From NCBI RefSeq assembly GCF_049959315.1, contig NZ_CP188201.1: a stretch of DNA of 64,000 bases; one strand, 5' to 3'. Positions within the stretch are counted from its first letter, which is position 1. Every line of letters begins with the position of its first letter. This DNA comes from Serratia proteamaculans_D. Lineage in GTDB: Bacteria > Pseudomonadota > Gammaproteobacteria > Enterobacterales > Enterobacteriaceae. Positions 1 to 8,090 of this stretch are shown piece by piece. The position numbers and the translations under genes were made by a program. The notes below the pieces were generated by a model. That model did no database searches. It saw only the letters and a program-made list of their open reading frames with translations, and was not told the origin of the DNA.

Positions 1-798
1 GCGTGCTCGTTTGGCGACGATCGGATCCAGTTCATGCTGGATCGGGAAAAACAGATCCGGGCTGACGTCGCGCAGCGCCTTGACCCCGAAGAAGCGTGCG
101 GCCTCTTCACACTGCTCGCGACGAGTATTGTATTCGCTGTCCACCAACCCGCGCTTCACATTGGAATTGATGATCACCACGGCAATATCTTCCGGCACCG
201 ATACCGCACGGGTCTCCAGTGAACGGCAATCGATCAGCAACGCATGGTCTTTCTCGCCGAGTGCGGAAATCAACTGATCCATAATCCCGCAGTTACAGCC
301 GACGAACTGGTTCTCCGCTTCCTGACCATTGAGCGCCAGTGCTACGCCATCGAGAGGCAGGGCATACAGCGCCTGCATGGCCTGGCCAACGGCAACTTCC
401 AGCGAGGCGGAAGAACTGAGGCCGGCGCCTTGCGGCACATTACCGGAAATCACCAGGTCTGCGCCGCCAAAATCGGCGTTACGCTGCTGAAGGTGTTTGA
501 TCACTCCGCGAACATAATCCGACCAACGTTGATCAGGGTGGCTGACGATCGGGCTGTCGAGCGAGAATTGATCTTGCTGGCCTTCATAATCGGCGGCGAT
601 CACCCGGATCTGGCGATCGTCGCGTTTGGCGCAGGCGATCACCGTCTGATAGTCAATGGCGCACGGCAGAACAAAACCGTCGTTATAGTCGGTGTGTTCG
701 CCGATCAAATTCACCCGGCCAGGGGCCTGAATAGTCAGCGTGGGCGCGTAGCCAAAACGTTCGGTAAACAGGGCGTGGGTAAGGTTCTTCAAACTCAT
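1..798 (-). CDS. galK: Galactokinase, C-terminal part beyond the window edge
   Basis: Phosphorylates D-galactose to galactose-1-phosphate with ATP, the first committed Leloir step, in the cytoplasm. The visible N-terminal 266 residues include the GHMP-kinase galactose-binding signature around residues 24-40 (PGRVNLIGEHTDYNDGF) and the ATP-binding glycine/serine loop PQGAGLSSSASLEVA near residues 120-135. Both match enterobacterial GalK closely. The ATG at 798 overlaps the galT stop in an ATGA arrangement, so the two genes are translationally coupled. The gene runs off the left edge, so its 3' end and any following galM cannot be seen. Expression should depend on the gal control region upstream of galT. 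Confidence 0.96.
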   Translation of the reverse strand, partial: MSLKNLTHALFTERFGYAPTLTIQAPGRVNLIGEHTDYNDGFVLPCAIDYQTVIACAKRDDRQIRVIAADYEGQQDQFSLDSPIVSHPDQRWSDYVRGVIKHLQQRNADFGGADLVISGNVPQGAGLSSSASLEVAVGQAMQALYALPLDGVALALNGQEAENQFVGCNCGIMDQLISALGEKDHALLIDCRSLETRAVSVPEDIAVVIINSNVKRGLVDSEYNTRREQCEEAARFFGVKALRDVSPDLFFPIQHELDPIVAKRAR

Positions 799-1847
799 TT
801 TTTGGCTCCGGCTTCACGGTAATGAATATCGCTAACGGCACGCAGACGTTCTGCGGCCTGTTCTGCAGTCAGATCACGCTGGGTTTCCGCCAGCAACTCA
901 TAACCCACCATAAATTTACGCACCGTGGCGGAACGCAGCAGTGGCGGATAGAAATGGGCATGCAACTGCCAGTGGCGGTTATCCGCATCATTGAATGGCG
1001 CGCCGTGCCAGCCCATCGAGTAGGGGAAGGAACATTGGAAAAGGTTGTCGTAACGGCTGGTGAGCTTTTTCAATGCCAGCGCCAAATCACTGCTCTGTGC
1101 GGCATCAAGATCGGTAATGCGCTGCACTGCGTTTTTCGGCAGTAACAGCGTCTCAAACGGCCAGGCGGCCCAATAGGGCACGACCGCCAGCCAGTGCTCG
1201 GTTTCCACCACCGTACGGCTGCCGTCAGCCTGTTCGCGCTGCACGTAGTCCAGCAGCATTGAGGATTGGTGCTGCTGGAAATACTCGCGCTGCAGGCGAT
1301 CCTCATGCTCAGCTTCATTCGGCAGGAAGCTGTTGGCCCAGACCTGACCATGCGGATGCGGATTGGAGCAGCCCATCGCCGCGCCTTTATTTTCAAATAC
1401 CTGCACCCACGGATAGCTGCGTCCCAGATCGGCAGTCTGTTCCTGCCAGGCGGCGATCACGCTTTCCAGGGCCGGCAGCGTTAACTCCGGCAGGGTTTTG
1501 CTGTGATCGGGGGAGAAGCAGATCACCCGGCTGGTGCCGCGTGCGCTCTGGCTGCGCATTAACGGATCCTGACTCTCCGGCGCCAGCGGGGTGTCCGTCA
1601 TCAGCGCGGCAAAGTCATTGGTGAACACATAGGTGTTTTGATAATCCGGGTTTTTATCACCGGTGACGCGGGTATTCCCTGGGCAGAGGAAGCAGTCCGG
1701 ATCGTGCTGCGGCAGTGTTTCAAGCTGTGCGGCTTCCTGCTGGCCCTGCCAGGGACGTTTGGCGCGGTGCGGTGATACCAATACCCATTGGCCTGTCAGC
1801 GGGTTGTAGCGGCGATGGGGATGATCGATGGGATTAAAATCCGTCAT
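795..1847 (-). CDS. galT: Galactose-1-phosphate uridylyltransferase
   Basis: Exchanges UMP between UDP-glucose and galactose-1-phosphate, giving UDP-galactose and glucose-1-phosphate. The 350-residue protein is close in length and sequence to E. coli GalT. It shows zinc-site cysteines (CFLCPGN) and the active-site HPHGQVW motif, whose second histidine carries the uridylyl group. The start at 1847 (MTDFNPIDHPHRRYNP) is chosen by alignment and by an AAGGA ribosome site just upstream; an in-frame ATG at 1895 would overlap a gal operator and is unlikely. It is the first gene of the operon here, whereas galE comes first in E. coli. Its stop overlaps the galK start by four bases. Confidence 0.97.
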   Translation of the reverse strand: MTDFNPIDHPHRRYNPLTGQWVLVSPHRAKRPWQGQQEAAQLETLPQHDPDCFLCPGNTRVTGDKNPDYQNTYVFTNDFAALMTDTPLAPESQDPLMRSQSARGTSRVICFSPDHSKTLPELTLPALESVIAAWQEQTADLGRSYPWVQVFENKGAAMGCSNPHPHGQVWANSFLPNEAEHEDRLQREYFQQHQSSMLLDYVQREQADGSRTVVETEHWLAVVPYWAAWPFETLLLPKNAVQRITDLDAAQSSDLALALKKLTSRYDNLFQCSFPYSMGWHGAPFNDADNRHWQLHAHFYPPLLRSATVRKFMVGYELLAETQRDLTAEQAAERLRAVSDIHYREAGAKK

Positions 1848-1879
1848 GACGGTTCCTTTTTCTTGGTCGATACGGCTGC

Positions 1880-1895
1880 GTGTAATCGCTTTCAC
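1880..1895. promoter_or_regulatory. gal internal-type operator (OI-like), GalR/GalS site
   Basis: The 16-mer GTGTAATCGCTTTCAC matches the known GalR/GalS operator pattern GTGNAANCGNTTNCAC at every fixed position. It lies 33 bases upstream of the galT ATG, in the leader rather than inside galE as in E. coli. Its centre (1887.5) is 110 bases from the second operator, close to the 114-base spacing of the E. coli repression loop. Confidence 0.88.
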
Positions 1896-1944
1896 CTGCC
1901 GCTAACGCACCTTTGACTCATATAAATGGATAACTATGGCCAAA

Positions 1945-1953
1945 AATATAGCA
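1945..1953 (-). promoter_or_regulatory. galP1-type extended -10 element
   Basis: On the minus strand the sequence TGCTATATT gives an extended -10 (TGN plus TATATT). It predicts a start near 1938. That places the proposed CRP site at about -41.5, the upstream operator near -60 and the downstream operator near +51, which is nearly the layout of E. coli galP1. Confidence 0.6.
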
Positions 1954-1971
1954 TGCCCTGTGGAGCAAAAA

Positions 1972-1987
1972 GGTGATCTAGAGCGAA
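1972..1987. promoter_or_regulatory. Candidate CRP site of the gal promoter
   Basis: GGTGATCTAGAGCGAA has one good half-site (GGTGA against TGTGA) and one weak half-site. It is centred at 1979.5, 41.5 bases from the predicted P1 start. The position is that of CRP in the E. coli gal promoter; the weak second half lowers certainty. Confidence 0.5.
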
Positions 1988-1989
1988 AA

Positions 1990-2005
1990 ATGGAATCGTT
2001 TACAC
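1990..2005. promoter_or_regulatory. gal external-type operator (OE-like), GalR/GalS site
   Basis: ATGGAATCGTTTACAC matches 11 of the 12 fixed positions of the gal operator consensus, missing only the first G. It lies about 60 bases upstream of the predicted start, as OE does in E. coli, and pairs with the perfect operator at 1880-1895. Confidence 0.82.
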
Positions 2006-2122
2006 AGCATGGCACAACCAGAAACACCGCCAATACAGTAGGAACAATAGGGGAGTGGAATAACAGTCAGAAGGAAGTGATAGCGTTTTCACCGGCAGGG
2101 GTTGACCTGCCGGTTCTGAGGA

Positions 2123-2941
2123 TCAGGGATGCTGGTACAGCGGATAAGTGAACAGCAGCAGATGGGTCAGATTAAGCCCGAAGTGGAACAGAATCGGCAC
2201 CCACAGACGGCCGCTCCACATCCACGCAATACCGTAAATCAGTCCGGCAAGCGTAGCGAAAGCCACCATCAGCATACCGCCGGCCAGATGCGCTGCGCCG
2301 AAGATCAGTGCCGCGATAATCAATGCCGGCCAGGCACCCAGCCATTGGCTAAGACGTTGCTGCAGATAACCGCGGAACAGGGCTTCTTCGGCCATACAGA
2401 CAAAGAACAGGTTGGCCATGACAAACGCCAGGATCCAGGCTGGGGCATGCAGTTCAACCTTCAGACCGCCGAGCGCCACCGCCAACAGCAGCAAGGCCGG
2501 GACGCTGATAATCAGCGCGATCCAACCGGATTTGCTAGCGCTTTTACCGGTTTGCGCGGTAAACAACGTAGGCAAACAGGCAAACAGCAGGAATGGCACC
2601 AGCGCCTTGTCGAAGTTGTAATACATGGTGAACGGCGCGCTCAATGGGCCGGCTTTATCACCGTCAATCATCAACTGGTTATGGAACCCAGGCACCCAAT
2701 GCAGGAATAGCGCCACACAGCTTGCGACCACCAGCACTTCGAGTGCAACCGCCAGATTACGCTGAGCACGAAAATGGTGTCGCAATCCTGCAAGAGCGAC
2801 AATACCTAATAAACACGCCAGGCTGAGCGGGGTCAGTACCCCGTGGTACATCCCCATTCCTGCCGATGCTGCCAGAATTACCCAGGCAATAAGCCGGTTA
2901 AATGGCAAAAAGAATAACGCCGTAGCCAGTACGCCCCACAT
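2123..2941 (-). CDS. CPBP family intramembrane glutamic endopeptidase (CAAX protease-like)
   Basis: A polytopic inner-membrane protein of 272 residues with about seven to eight hydrophobic segments. The CPBP/ABI signature is present: EEALFRGYLQQRL near residues 185-197 and a later FHFGLNLTH segment near 255, which together supply the glutamates and histidine thought to form the active site. The family includes CAAX processing enzymes and bacteriocin self-immunity proteins, so the substrate is unknown. The start at 2941 has an AAAGGGA ribosome site nine bases upstream. With the next gene it occupies the place that galE holds in E. coli, between galT and modF. Confidence 0.85.
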   Translation of the reverse strand: MWGVLATALFFLPFNRLIAWVILAASAGMGMYHGVLTPLSLACLLGIVALAGLRHHFRAQRNLAVALEVLVVASCVALFLHWVPGFHNQLMIDGDKAGPLSAPFTMYYNFDKALVPFLLFACLPTLFTAQTGKSASKSGWIALIISVPALLLLAVALGGLKVELHAPAWILAFVMANLFFVCMAEEALFRGYLQQRLSQWLGAWPALIIAALIFGAAHLAGGMLMVAFATLAGLIYGIAWMWSGRLWVPILFHFGLNLTHLLLFTYPLYQHP

Positions 2942-3094
2942 AACTATGTCCCTTTAAAATATGTACACGGTGCCCATTACCGAAGGCAATCATTGCTTTA
3001 TCGGTGTGCTAATGATCGGTGAGTTGGGCACTATTTTGGATAGTAGCACAGTGAAATGACAGTAAAGGTCGGTGCAGTGGGTCAAATAGTGCGT

Positions 3095-3667
3095 TCAGCC
3101 CTTCATCCAGGCCGATGAACGAGTGATTTCCGCCAGATTCTGCAGAATATCCAGGCTCTGCTGGTGCATCTCCAGAGTCGGTGCGGCGCACAAGTCCTGC
3201 AAGATGCTGACCTGAAAACCCGCGTCGTGCGCCTGTCTGGCGGTACTCTCGATTGCCAGCGGGGTACTGACGCCGCCCAATAACAAATGATGGCAGTGAT
3301 GCTGCTGCAGCCAGGCTAACAAATTGTTACCGGCAAAGGCGCAAACTCCGTTCTTTTCGAACTGAAAATCTGCCGGTAAGACCTGCAAATCCTTATCCCA
3401 CTGGCAACCCGGGCTGCTTAAACGCAGCGCGCCGATCTGTTTTAGGTGGTTGAACAGCGGCGAGTGGGCGGGAATATCGTGATAGTCATCGGCAAAGCCG
3501 ACGCGCACCCAAATCACCGGAATTTTGCGTACCCGAGCGTAAGCCGCAGCGGCATTGGTGTTGGCAATCAGATTTTGCGCGATCGCCTGTTCACGGCAAT
3601 GATTTGCACGTCCTTTGGGGCCAATCAGATCGTCGATAAGATCGATAATAATCAGTGCGGCGGACAT
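3095..3667 (-). CDS. Isochorismatase-fold hydrolase, YecD-like, lacking the catalytic cysteine
   Basis: A 190-residue cytoplasmic isochorismatase-fold protein. The family triad is Asp-Lys-Cys: here Asp9 (IIIDLID) and Lys105 (FEKNGVCAF) are in place, but the Cys position in the GVSTPLAIESTA segment is Ala138. E. coli YecD has the same overall motif with Gly there, so this is probably a YecD relative rather than an active cysteine amidohydrolase. The start at 3667 is chosen over the upstream ATG at 3772 because the fold begins at MSAALIIID and a GGAG site precedes it. The gene reads in the same direction as its neighbours, with about 150 bases to the CPBP gene. Substrate unknown. Confidence 0.8.
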   Translation of the reverse strand: MSAALIIIDLIDDLIGPKGRANHCREQAIAQNLIANTNAAAAYARVRKIPVIWVRVGFADDYHDIPAHSPLFNHLKQIGALRLSSPGCQWDKDLQVLPADFQFEKNGVCAFAGNNLLAWLQQHHCHHLLLGGVSTPLAIESTARQAHDAGFQVSILQDLCAAPTLEMHQQSLDILQNLAEITRSSAWMKG

Positions 3668-3785
3668 AGTGTCTCCAGAAACGAATCCTTTCCCCTTATG
3701 ATAAAAGGCCAAATGTGATGTGTTACCGGGGAAGTGTTGCCGGATATGTCGTCGGATGAGTGGTAAAGCCACCCATCCGGATTTT

Positions 3786-5258
3786 TCAGATTAGTGTATC
3801 GCGTTGGTAGCGGTAGCCGTCGCCGTCAGGCACAAAGCTCAGGCGGTGGGTAATACTCTGTGGCGCGTCCTCTGCATGGTGCGAAACAAACAGCAGCTGG
3901 GTTGCGCCCTGGCCGATCAACACGTCGACAAAACGCCGCACCAGTTGGCGATTGAGCGGATCCAACCCCTGTAGCGGTTCGTCGAGGATCAGCAGCGCCG
4001 GGTGCTTGACCAGCGCGCGGGCAATCAATGCCAACCGCTGCTGGCCCCAGGACAGGCTGTGGAACGGGGCTTCACCCTTTGAGCCACCCAACCCCAGCAG
4101 TGCCAGCCATTGGTCGGCCAATTGCCGCTGGCGATCGGACACCGCCTGATAAATGCCAATCGAATCGAAGAAACCGGACAGGATAACGGTACGCACGCTG
4201 GCGCTGACGCGGTAGTCCAAATGCAGGCTGCTGCTGACGTAGCCGATATGGCGTTTGATATCCCAGATGGTTTCCCCGCTGCCGCGACGGCGGCCGAACA
4301 GGGTGAGATCGTTACTGTATCCTTGAGGATGATCGCCGGTGATCAGGCTGAGCAGGGTGGATTTACCGGCGCCGTTCGGGCCAACGATCTGCCAGTGCTC
4401 ACCGGGGTTAACCTGCCAGTCGAGATGATTGAGGATCGGTTGATCGTTATAGCTGACCACGCCATCGCGCAGGGTGATTAATGGTTGGTCTGCCGGCAGC
4501 GTGGTTTTTTGCGCCGGATCCTCGGTTTCCGGCAGCGACAGGCCATCCAGGTTTTCACTGTGGGCCAGTTGAGCGACCAGCGCGTCTGCCATCACCTGCT
4601 GCCGCGTTCCCTGGCTTGCCAAAGTACAGTCTGCCAAGACACCCACCTGACGGATAAAATCCGGTACTTCGTCAAAACGGTTGAGTACCAGCACCAGGGT
4701 ATAGCCATGCCCCGAAAGGTCGCTCAGCAGCGCCGCCAATTGCGCACGCGAATTGACATCCAGCCCGTCAAAAGGCTCATCGAGGATCAGCAGGTCGGGT
4801 TGCGGCATCAGCGCTCGACACAGCAAGGTTTTGCGGGTTTCGCCGGTAGAGAGATATTTGAAGCGGCGTGACAGCATCGGGGTAATGCCGAACTGTTCGG
4901 CCAATTGCACGCAGCGGGCTGGGTCCTTGAGCTCTTCCTGAATGATTTCCGCCACGGTACGGCCGGTATCTTCTTCGCCAGGGCTAAGCAGGTCGGTGTT
5001 GTTGCGTTGCCATTCGTCGCTGACCAGTTTTTGCAACTGTTCGAAAGAGATGCGCACCGCATGGCTGAAATCGCTGCGCCGCTCGCCGCTCAATAACACC
5101 AGCTCATCGGCCAGCGCGCGAGCCAGGGCCGATTTACCGCTGCCGTTGGCGCCGACAAAGGCCCAGCTGTCGCCGGCCTGAATCTCCAGCGTATCCAGCG
5201 TCAGGGTGCGGGTATCGCTTAAGCGGAATGAACCTTGCGAAAGGTGCAACGACGACAT
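3786..5258 (-). CDS. modF: ModF, double ABC ATPase of the molybdate locus
   Basis: A 490-residue soluble protein with two ABC ATPase domains, each with Walker A (GANGSGKS near residue 37; GPNGAGKS near 290), signature (LSTGE; LSWGQ) and Walker B (LLILDEP). It aligns with E. coli ModF end to end. ModF accompanies modE in enterobacteria and its role is poorly defined; no partner permease is linked. The start at 5258 (MSSLHLSQG) fits the family and has an AGGAA site; the ATG at 5279 is less likely. The gene lies downstream of modE on the same strand with a 90-base gap, so co-transcription is likely. Confidence 0.95.
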   Translation of the reverse strand: MSSLHLSQGSFRLSDTRTLTLDTLEIQAGDSWAFVGANGSGKSALARALADELVLLSGERRSDFSHAVRISFEQLQKLVSDEWQRNNTDLLSPGEEDTGRTVAEIIQEELKDPARCVQLAEQFGITPMLSRRFKYLSTGETRKTLLCRALMPQPDLLILDEPFDGLDVNSRAQLAALLSDLSGHGYTLVLVLNRFDEVPDFIRQVGVLADCTLASQGTRQQVMADALVAQLAHSENLDGLSLPETEDPAQKTTLPADQPLITLRDGVVSYNDQPILNHLDWQVNPGEHWQIVGPNGAGKSTLLSLITGDHPQGYSNDLTLFGRRRGSGETIWDIKRHIGYVSSSLHLDYRVSASVRTVILSGFFDSIGIYQAVSDRQRQLADQWLALLGLGGSKGEAPFHSLSWGQQRLALIARALVKHPALLILDEPLQGLDPLNRQLVRRFVDVLIGQGATQLLFVSHHAEDAPQSITHRLSFVPDGDGYRYQRDTLI

Positions 5259-5348
5259 CACCTGTTCCTTTTTATGCAATTATTTTGTTTAGAAATAGGC
5301 GCATTGCGGGGTGATGTCAATCGGCAAAAATGCAACGTTACGTTGCGT

Positions 5349-6140
5349 TTAACACAACGTGGCGACAATCACCCGATCGGCGTTAAACAAGGCATGTACC
5401 GCGCTGCCGGGCTGCAGTTTAAGCTGCTGTAGCTCCGGGGTGGTCAGGGTGGCGCACAGGGTTTCGCCCCCGGTTAGCCTGACCAAAACTTCGCTGTGAT
5501 CGGCACCCGGCTGGATGCTGGCCACTACGCCGGCCAGCGAGTTATCCGCTGCCCCGGCCAAAGACGGGTCGGTATTCAGCTTCACCCAAGGCGCTTTAAT
5601 CAATGCCAGCACTTCTTTACCGGGCGAGAGCTGCAGCCGATCGGCACTCTGCTGGGTAATGGCTGCACTGAGACGGGTTTTGCCATCGTTAAGTAAAATA
5701 TCCAGATGTTGCTGTACTTGCTGATGGTCGCGTTCGATCACCGTACCGAAAAATTGGTTGCGCGCGCTGGTTTGCAGCGAAAAACGTGAGATGGCCGCCA
5801 GCAGGCTGTCGAGCGGCAGGTTGTCTTGCTGCAGTACGTCGAAGGCTTTTTGCTGGATCTGCCCCAGCAGATCGTAAAGCTGGATCAACCGCTCACCGTA
5901 GTGGGTTACCTGAGCGCCGCCGCCGCCTTTGCCACCGGTAGCGCGTTCCACCACCGTCTGCTCCGCCAACTGGTTCATTTCGTTAATCGCGTCCCAGGCG
6001 CTCTTATAGCTGATGCCTGCCAGCTTGGCCCCCTGACTGATGGAGCCGGTGTGTCGGACCTGCTTAAGCAGCGCGATACGGCGCGGATCGGCGAACAGTT
6101 TTTGCTGGAGTTTTAGAGTAAGAAGAATTTCGGCCTGCAT
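5349..6140 (-). CDS. modE: Molybdate-responsive transcriptional regulator ModE
   Basis: A 263-residue dimeric regulator that binds DNA when loaded with molybdate. It represses modABC and in E. coli activates moa and molybdoenzyme operons. An N-terminal winged helix-turn-helix (SISQGAKLAGISYKSAWDAI region, residues about 33-52) is followed by the ATGGKGGGGA stretch and two C-terminal Mop/TOBE molybdate-binding domains (about 124-263), including SARNQFFGTV and a C-terminal VIVATLC. The start at 6140 matches E. coli ModE. It is divergent from acrZ and modABC. Sites of ModE type are visible before modA (6571-6594) and moaA (24722-24745). Confidence 0.97.
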   Translation of the reverse strand: MQAEILLTLKLQQKLFADPRRIALLKQVRHTGSISQGAKLAGISYKSAWDAINEMNQLAEQTVVERATGGKGGGGAQVTHYGERLIQLYDLLGQIQQKAFDVLQQDNLPLDSLLAAISRFSLQTSARNQFFGTVIERDHQQVQQHLDILLNDGKTRLSAAITQQSADRLQLSPGKEVLALIKAPWVKLNTDPSLAGAADNSLAGVVASIQPGADHSEVLVRLTGGETLCATLTTPELQQLKLQPGSAVHALFNADRVIVATLC

Positions 6141-6329
6141 AACACGTCCTGTCGGCTGCAAAAGGCTTATTGTCGCTGATTTATGGGCAAAGCGCCAAAT
6201 GGCACGTTTGGCCGGTTACAAATTTCGCCCGGTCTTTAAAATAACCACGTTTTAGTGCGTGTTTTGGTTTAAAGTAAAATACAGGTAGCGGTGTTTATTA
6301 CCGCTCAATGGCAGTTAAGTGAGGCTACC

Positions 6330-6473
6330 ATGATGGAATTATTGATAAGTTTGCTGTTCGCCGTAGTGATGGTGCCAATTGTCATGGCCATCATTCTCGG
6401 TTTGATCTACGGTTTGGGCGAGGTGTTCAACGTCTTCTCCAAAGTGGGTCATGCTAAAGAGAACCGCACCTAG
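6330..6473 (+). CDS. acrZ: AcrZ, small membrane partner of the AcrAB-TolC pump
   Basis: A 47-residue single-span inner-membrane protein. In E. coli, AcrZ binds AcrB and changes its substrate range. The segment MVPIVMAIILGLIYGLGEVFNVF is nearly that of E. coli AcrZ, and the gene sits between modE and modA exactly as in E. coli. Two adjacent ATG codons (6330 and 6333) are possible; a GTGAGG ribosome site lies about seven bases before the first. A hairpin follows the stop, so acrZ is probably its own transcription unit. Confidence 0.93.
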   Translation: MMELLISLLFAVVMVPIVMAIILGLIYGLGEVFNVFSKVGHAKENRT

Positions 6474-6490
6474 CACCACCTCTTCTCTAT

Positions 6491-6514
6491 ACCCACCGGC
6501 ATCGTTCGGTGGGT
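6491..6514 (+). terminator. Hairpin terminator after acrZ
   Basis: An 8-base perfect stem (ACCCACCG / CGGTGGGT) with an 8-base loop starts 17 bases after the acrZ stop and is followed by GTTTCTC. The weak T-run makes efficiency uncertain. Confidence 0.6.
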
Positions 6515-6570
6515 GTTTCTCAAGTTATCTCCCACTGTGCCGATAAACCGCATGACAAGCTTCTGCGCGA

Positions 6571-6594
6571 CGTTATATTATTTTTTATATAACG
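6571..6594. promoter_or_regulatory. ModE box controlling modABC
   Basis: A perfect inverted repeat, CGTTATAT and ATATAACG, with an 8-base AT-rich spacer, 37 bases upstream of the modA ATG. Halves and spacing match the E. coli modA operator. Molybdate-loaded ModE is expected to repress modABC here. Confidence 0.92.
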
Positions 6595-6630
6595 AAGAGT
6601 GATAATGCACGTTAACTTGCGGAGAAAACA

Positions 6631-7404
6631 ATGAAACAGCAATGGACCAAGTGGGTCGGCGGTATCGTATTGATGTCCGGTATGGTTATGCAGGCTTCTG
6701 CGGCGGAAAAAGTGACCGTTTTTGCGGCAGCGTCGTTGACTAATGCCTTGCAGGACATCGCGACGGAGTATCAGAAGGGCAAGGATGTTCAGATTGTCTC
6801 CTCATTCGCTTCCTCTTCCACGCTGGCACGCCAGATAGAGCAGGGCGCTCCGGCCGATTTGTTCATCTCCGCCGACCAACAGTGGATGGATTATGCCATC
6901 GACAAACAGCAGATGGTCAAAGACACCCGCTATACCTTACTGGGTAACGAATTGGTGCTGATCGCCGCCAAAGATGCCAAACAGGCTAAAATTACGCTCG
7001 ATAAGCAGACCGACTGGACGAAGCTGCTCAATGGCGGCCGCCTGTCGGTGGGCGACCCGGATCACGTACCGGCCGGTATCTATGCCAAGGAAGCACTGCA
7101 AAATCTGGGGGCCTGGACTGCCCTGGAGCCTAAACTGGCGCGTGCCAACAATGTGCGCAGTGCCATGACGCTGGTGGAGCGTGGTGAAGCGCCGCTGGGC
7201 ATTGTTTATGGCTCAGACGCGGTAGCCAGTGATAAAGTCAGCGTAGTGGCTATCTTCCCGGAAGACAGTCACAAACCGGTTGAATACCCGATGGCCATCG
7301 TGAAAGGCCATCAGACACCGGCCGTCAGCGCGTTCTACAGCTACCTGAAGAGCCCGGAAGCGGCTGCTATTTTCAAACATTATGGATTCTCCCCGCGTAA
7401 ATGA
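6631..7404 (+). CDS. modA: Molybdate ABC transporter periplasmic binding protein ModA
   Basis: Captures molybdate (and tungstate) in the periplasm for the ModBC importer. The 257-residue precursor has a Sec signal peptide with a likely cut after ASA near residue 24, then the ModA opening VTVFAAASLTNALQDIA and the SSFASSSTLARQI and ADLFISAD segments that contribute ligand serines. The start at 6631 has a GGAGA site upstream. Its stop overlaps the modB start (ATGA), and the ModE box lies upstream. Confidence 0.97.
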   Translation: MKQQWTKWVGGIVLMSGMVMQASAAEKVTVFAAASLTNALQDIATEYQKGKDVQIVSSFASSSTLARQIEQGAPADLFISADQQWMDYAIDKQQMVKDTRYTLLGNELVLIAAKDAKQAKITLDKQTDWTKLLNGGRLSVGDPDHVPAGIYAKEALQNLGAWTALEPKLARANNVRSAMTLVERGEAPLGIVYGSDAVASDKVSVVAIFPEDSHKPVEYPMAIVKGHQTPAVSAFYSYLKSPEAAAIFKHYGFSPRK

Positions 7405-8090
7405 TTTTGAGTGAGTACGAGTGGCAGGCGGTTGAGCTGAGCCTGAAAGTGTCCTCCGTGGCGGTGGTGTTCAGCTTACCTTTTGGCATTCTGATGGCCT
7501 GGGTGTTGGTCCGCTGTCAGTTTCCCGGCAAGTCGCTGCTGGACGGAATTATTCACCTGCCGCTGGTGCTGCCGCCGGTGGTGGTGGGCTATCTATTGCT
7601 GATCTCCATGGGGCGGCGCGGCGCGGTCGGTGAATGGCTGTATGACTGGTTCGGTTTCAGTTTCAGCTTTAGCTGGCGCGGTGCCGCCCTGGCTTCCGCA
7701 GTGATGGCGTTTCCGCTGATGGTACGCGCCATCCGGCTGGCGCTGGAGGCGGTAGATACCCGTCTGGAACAGGCTGCCCGTACTCTTGGCGCCAACCCAT
7801 GGCGGGTGTTTTTCACCATTACCTTGCCGCTCTCGCTACCGGGATTGATCGTTGGCGTGGTGCTGGGTTTTGCCCGTTCGCTGGGTGAGTTCGGCGCCAC
7901 CATTACCTTTGTTTCCAATATTCCCGGCGAGACGCGTACTATCCCGTCGGCAATGTATACCCTGATTGAAACGCCGGGGGCGGAATCTGCCGCCGCACGC
8001 CTGTGCGTGATTGCCATTGTGCTGTCACTGGTTTCACTGATGGTTTCCGAGTGGCTGGCCCGCTGGGGCCGCAAACGGATGGGCGTATAA
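7401..8090 (+). CDS. modB: Molybdate ABC transporter permease ModB
   Basis: Inner-membrane permease subunit that forms the molybdate channel as a dimer and couples to ModC. The 229 residues carry about five membrane segments and the EAA-type coupling loop (EAARTLGANPWRVFFTITLPLSLPG region, near residues 125-150; here EQAARTLGAN), typical of the BPD transporter inner-membrane family. It starts inside the modA stop and ends with TAA directly abutting the modC ATG, so the three genes form a tight operon. Confidence 0.96.
   Translation: MILSEYEWQAVELSLKVSSVAVVFSLPFGILMAWVLVRCQFPGKSLLDGIIHLPLVLPPVVVGYLLLISMGRRGAVGEWLYDWFGFSFSFSWRGAALASAVMAFPLMVRAIRLALEAVDTRLEQAARTLGANPWRVFFTITLPLSLPGLIVGVVLGFARSLGEFGATITFVSNIPGETRTIPSAMYTLIETPGAESAAARLCVIAIVLSLVSLMVSEWLARWGRKRMGV

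Noticed and set aside
1848..1895. Longer galT start at 1895
   Set aside because: It would place the coding start inside the perfect gal operator and add residues absent from the GalT family; the AAGGA site supports 1847.
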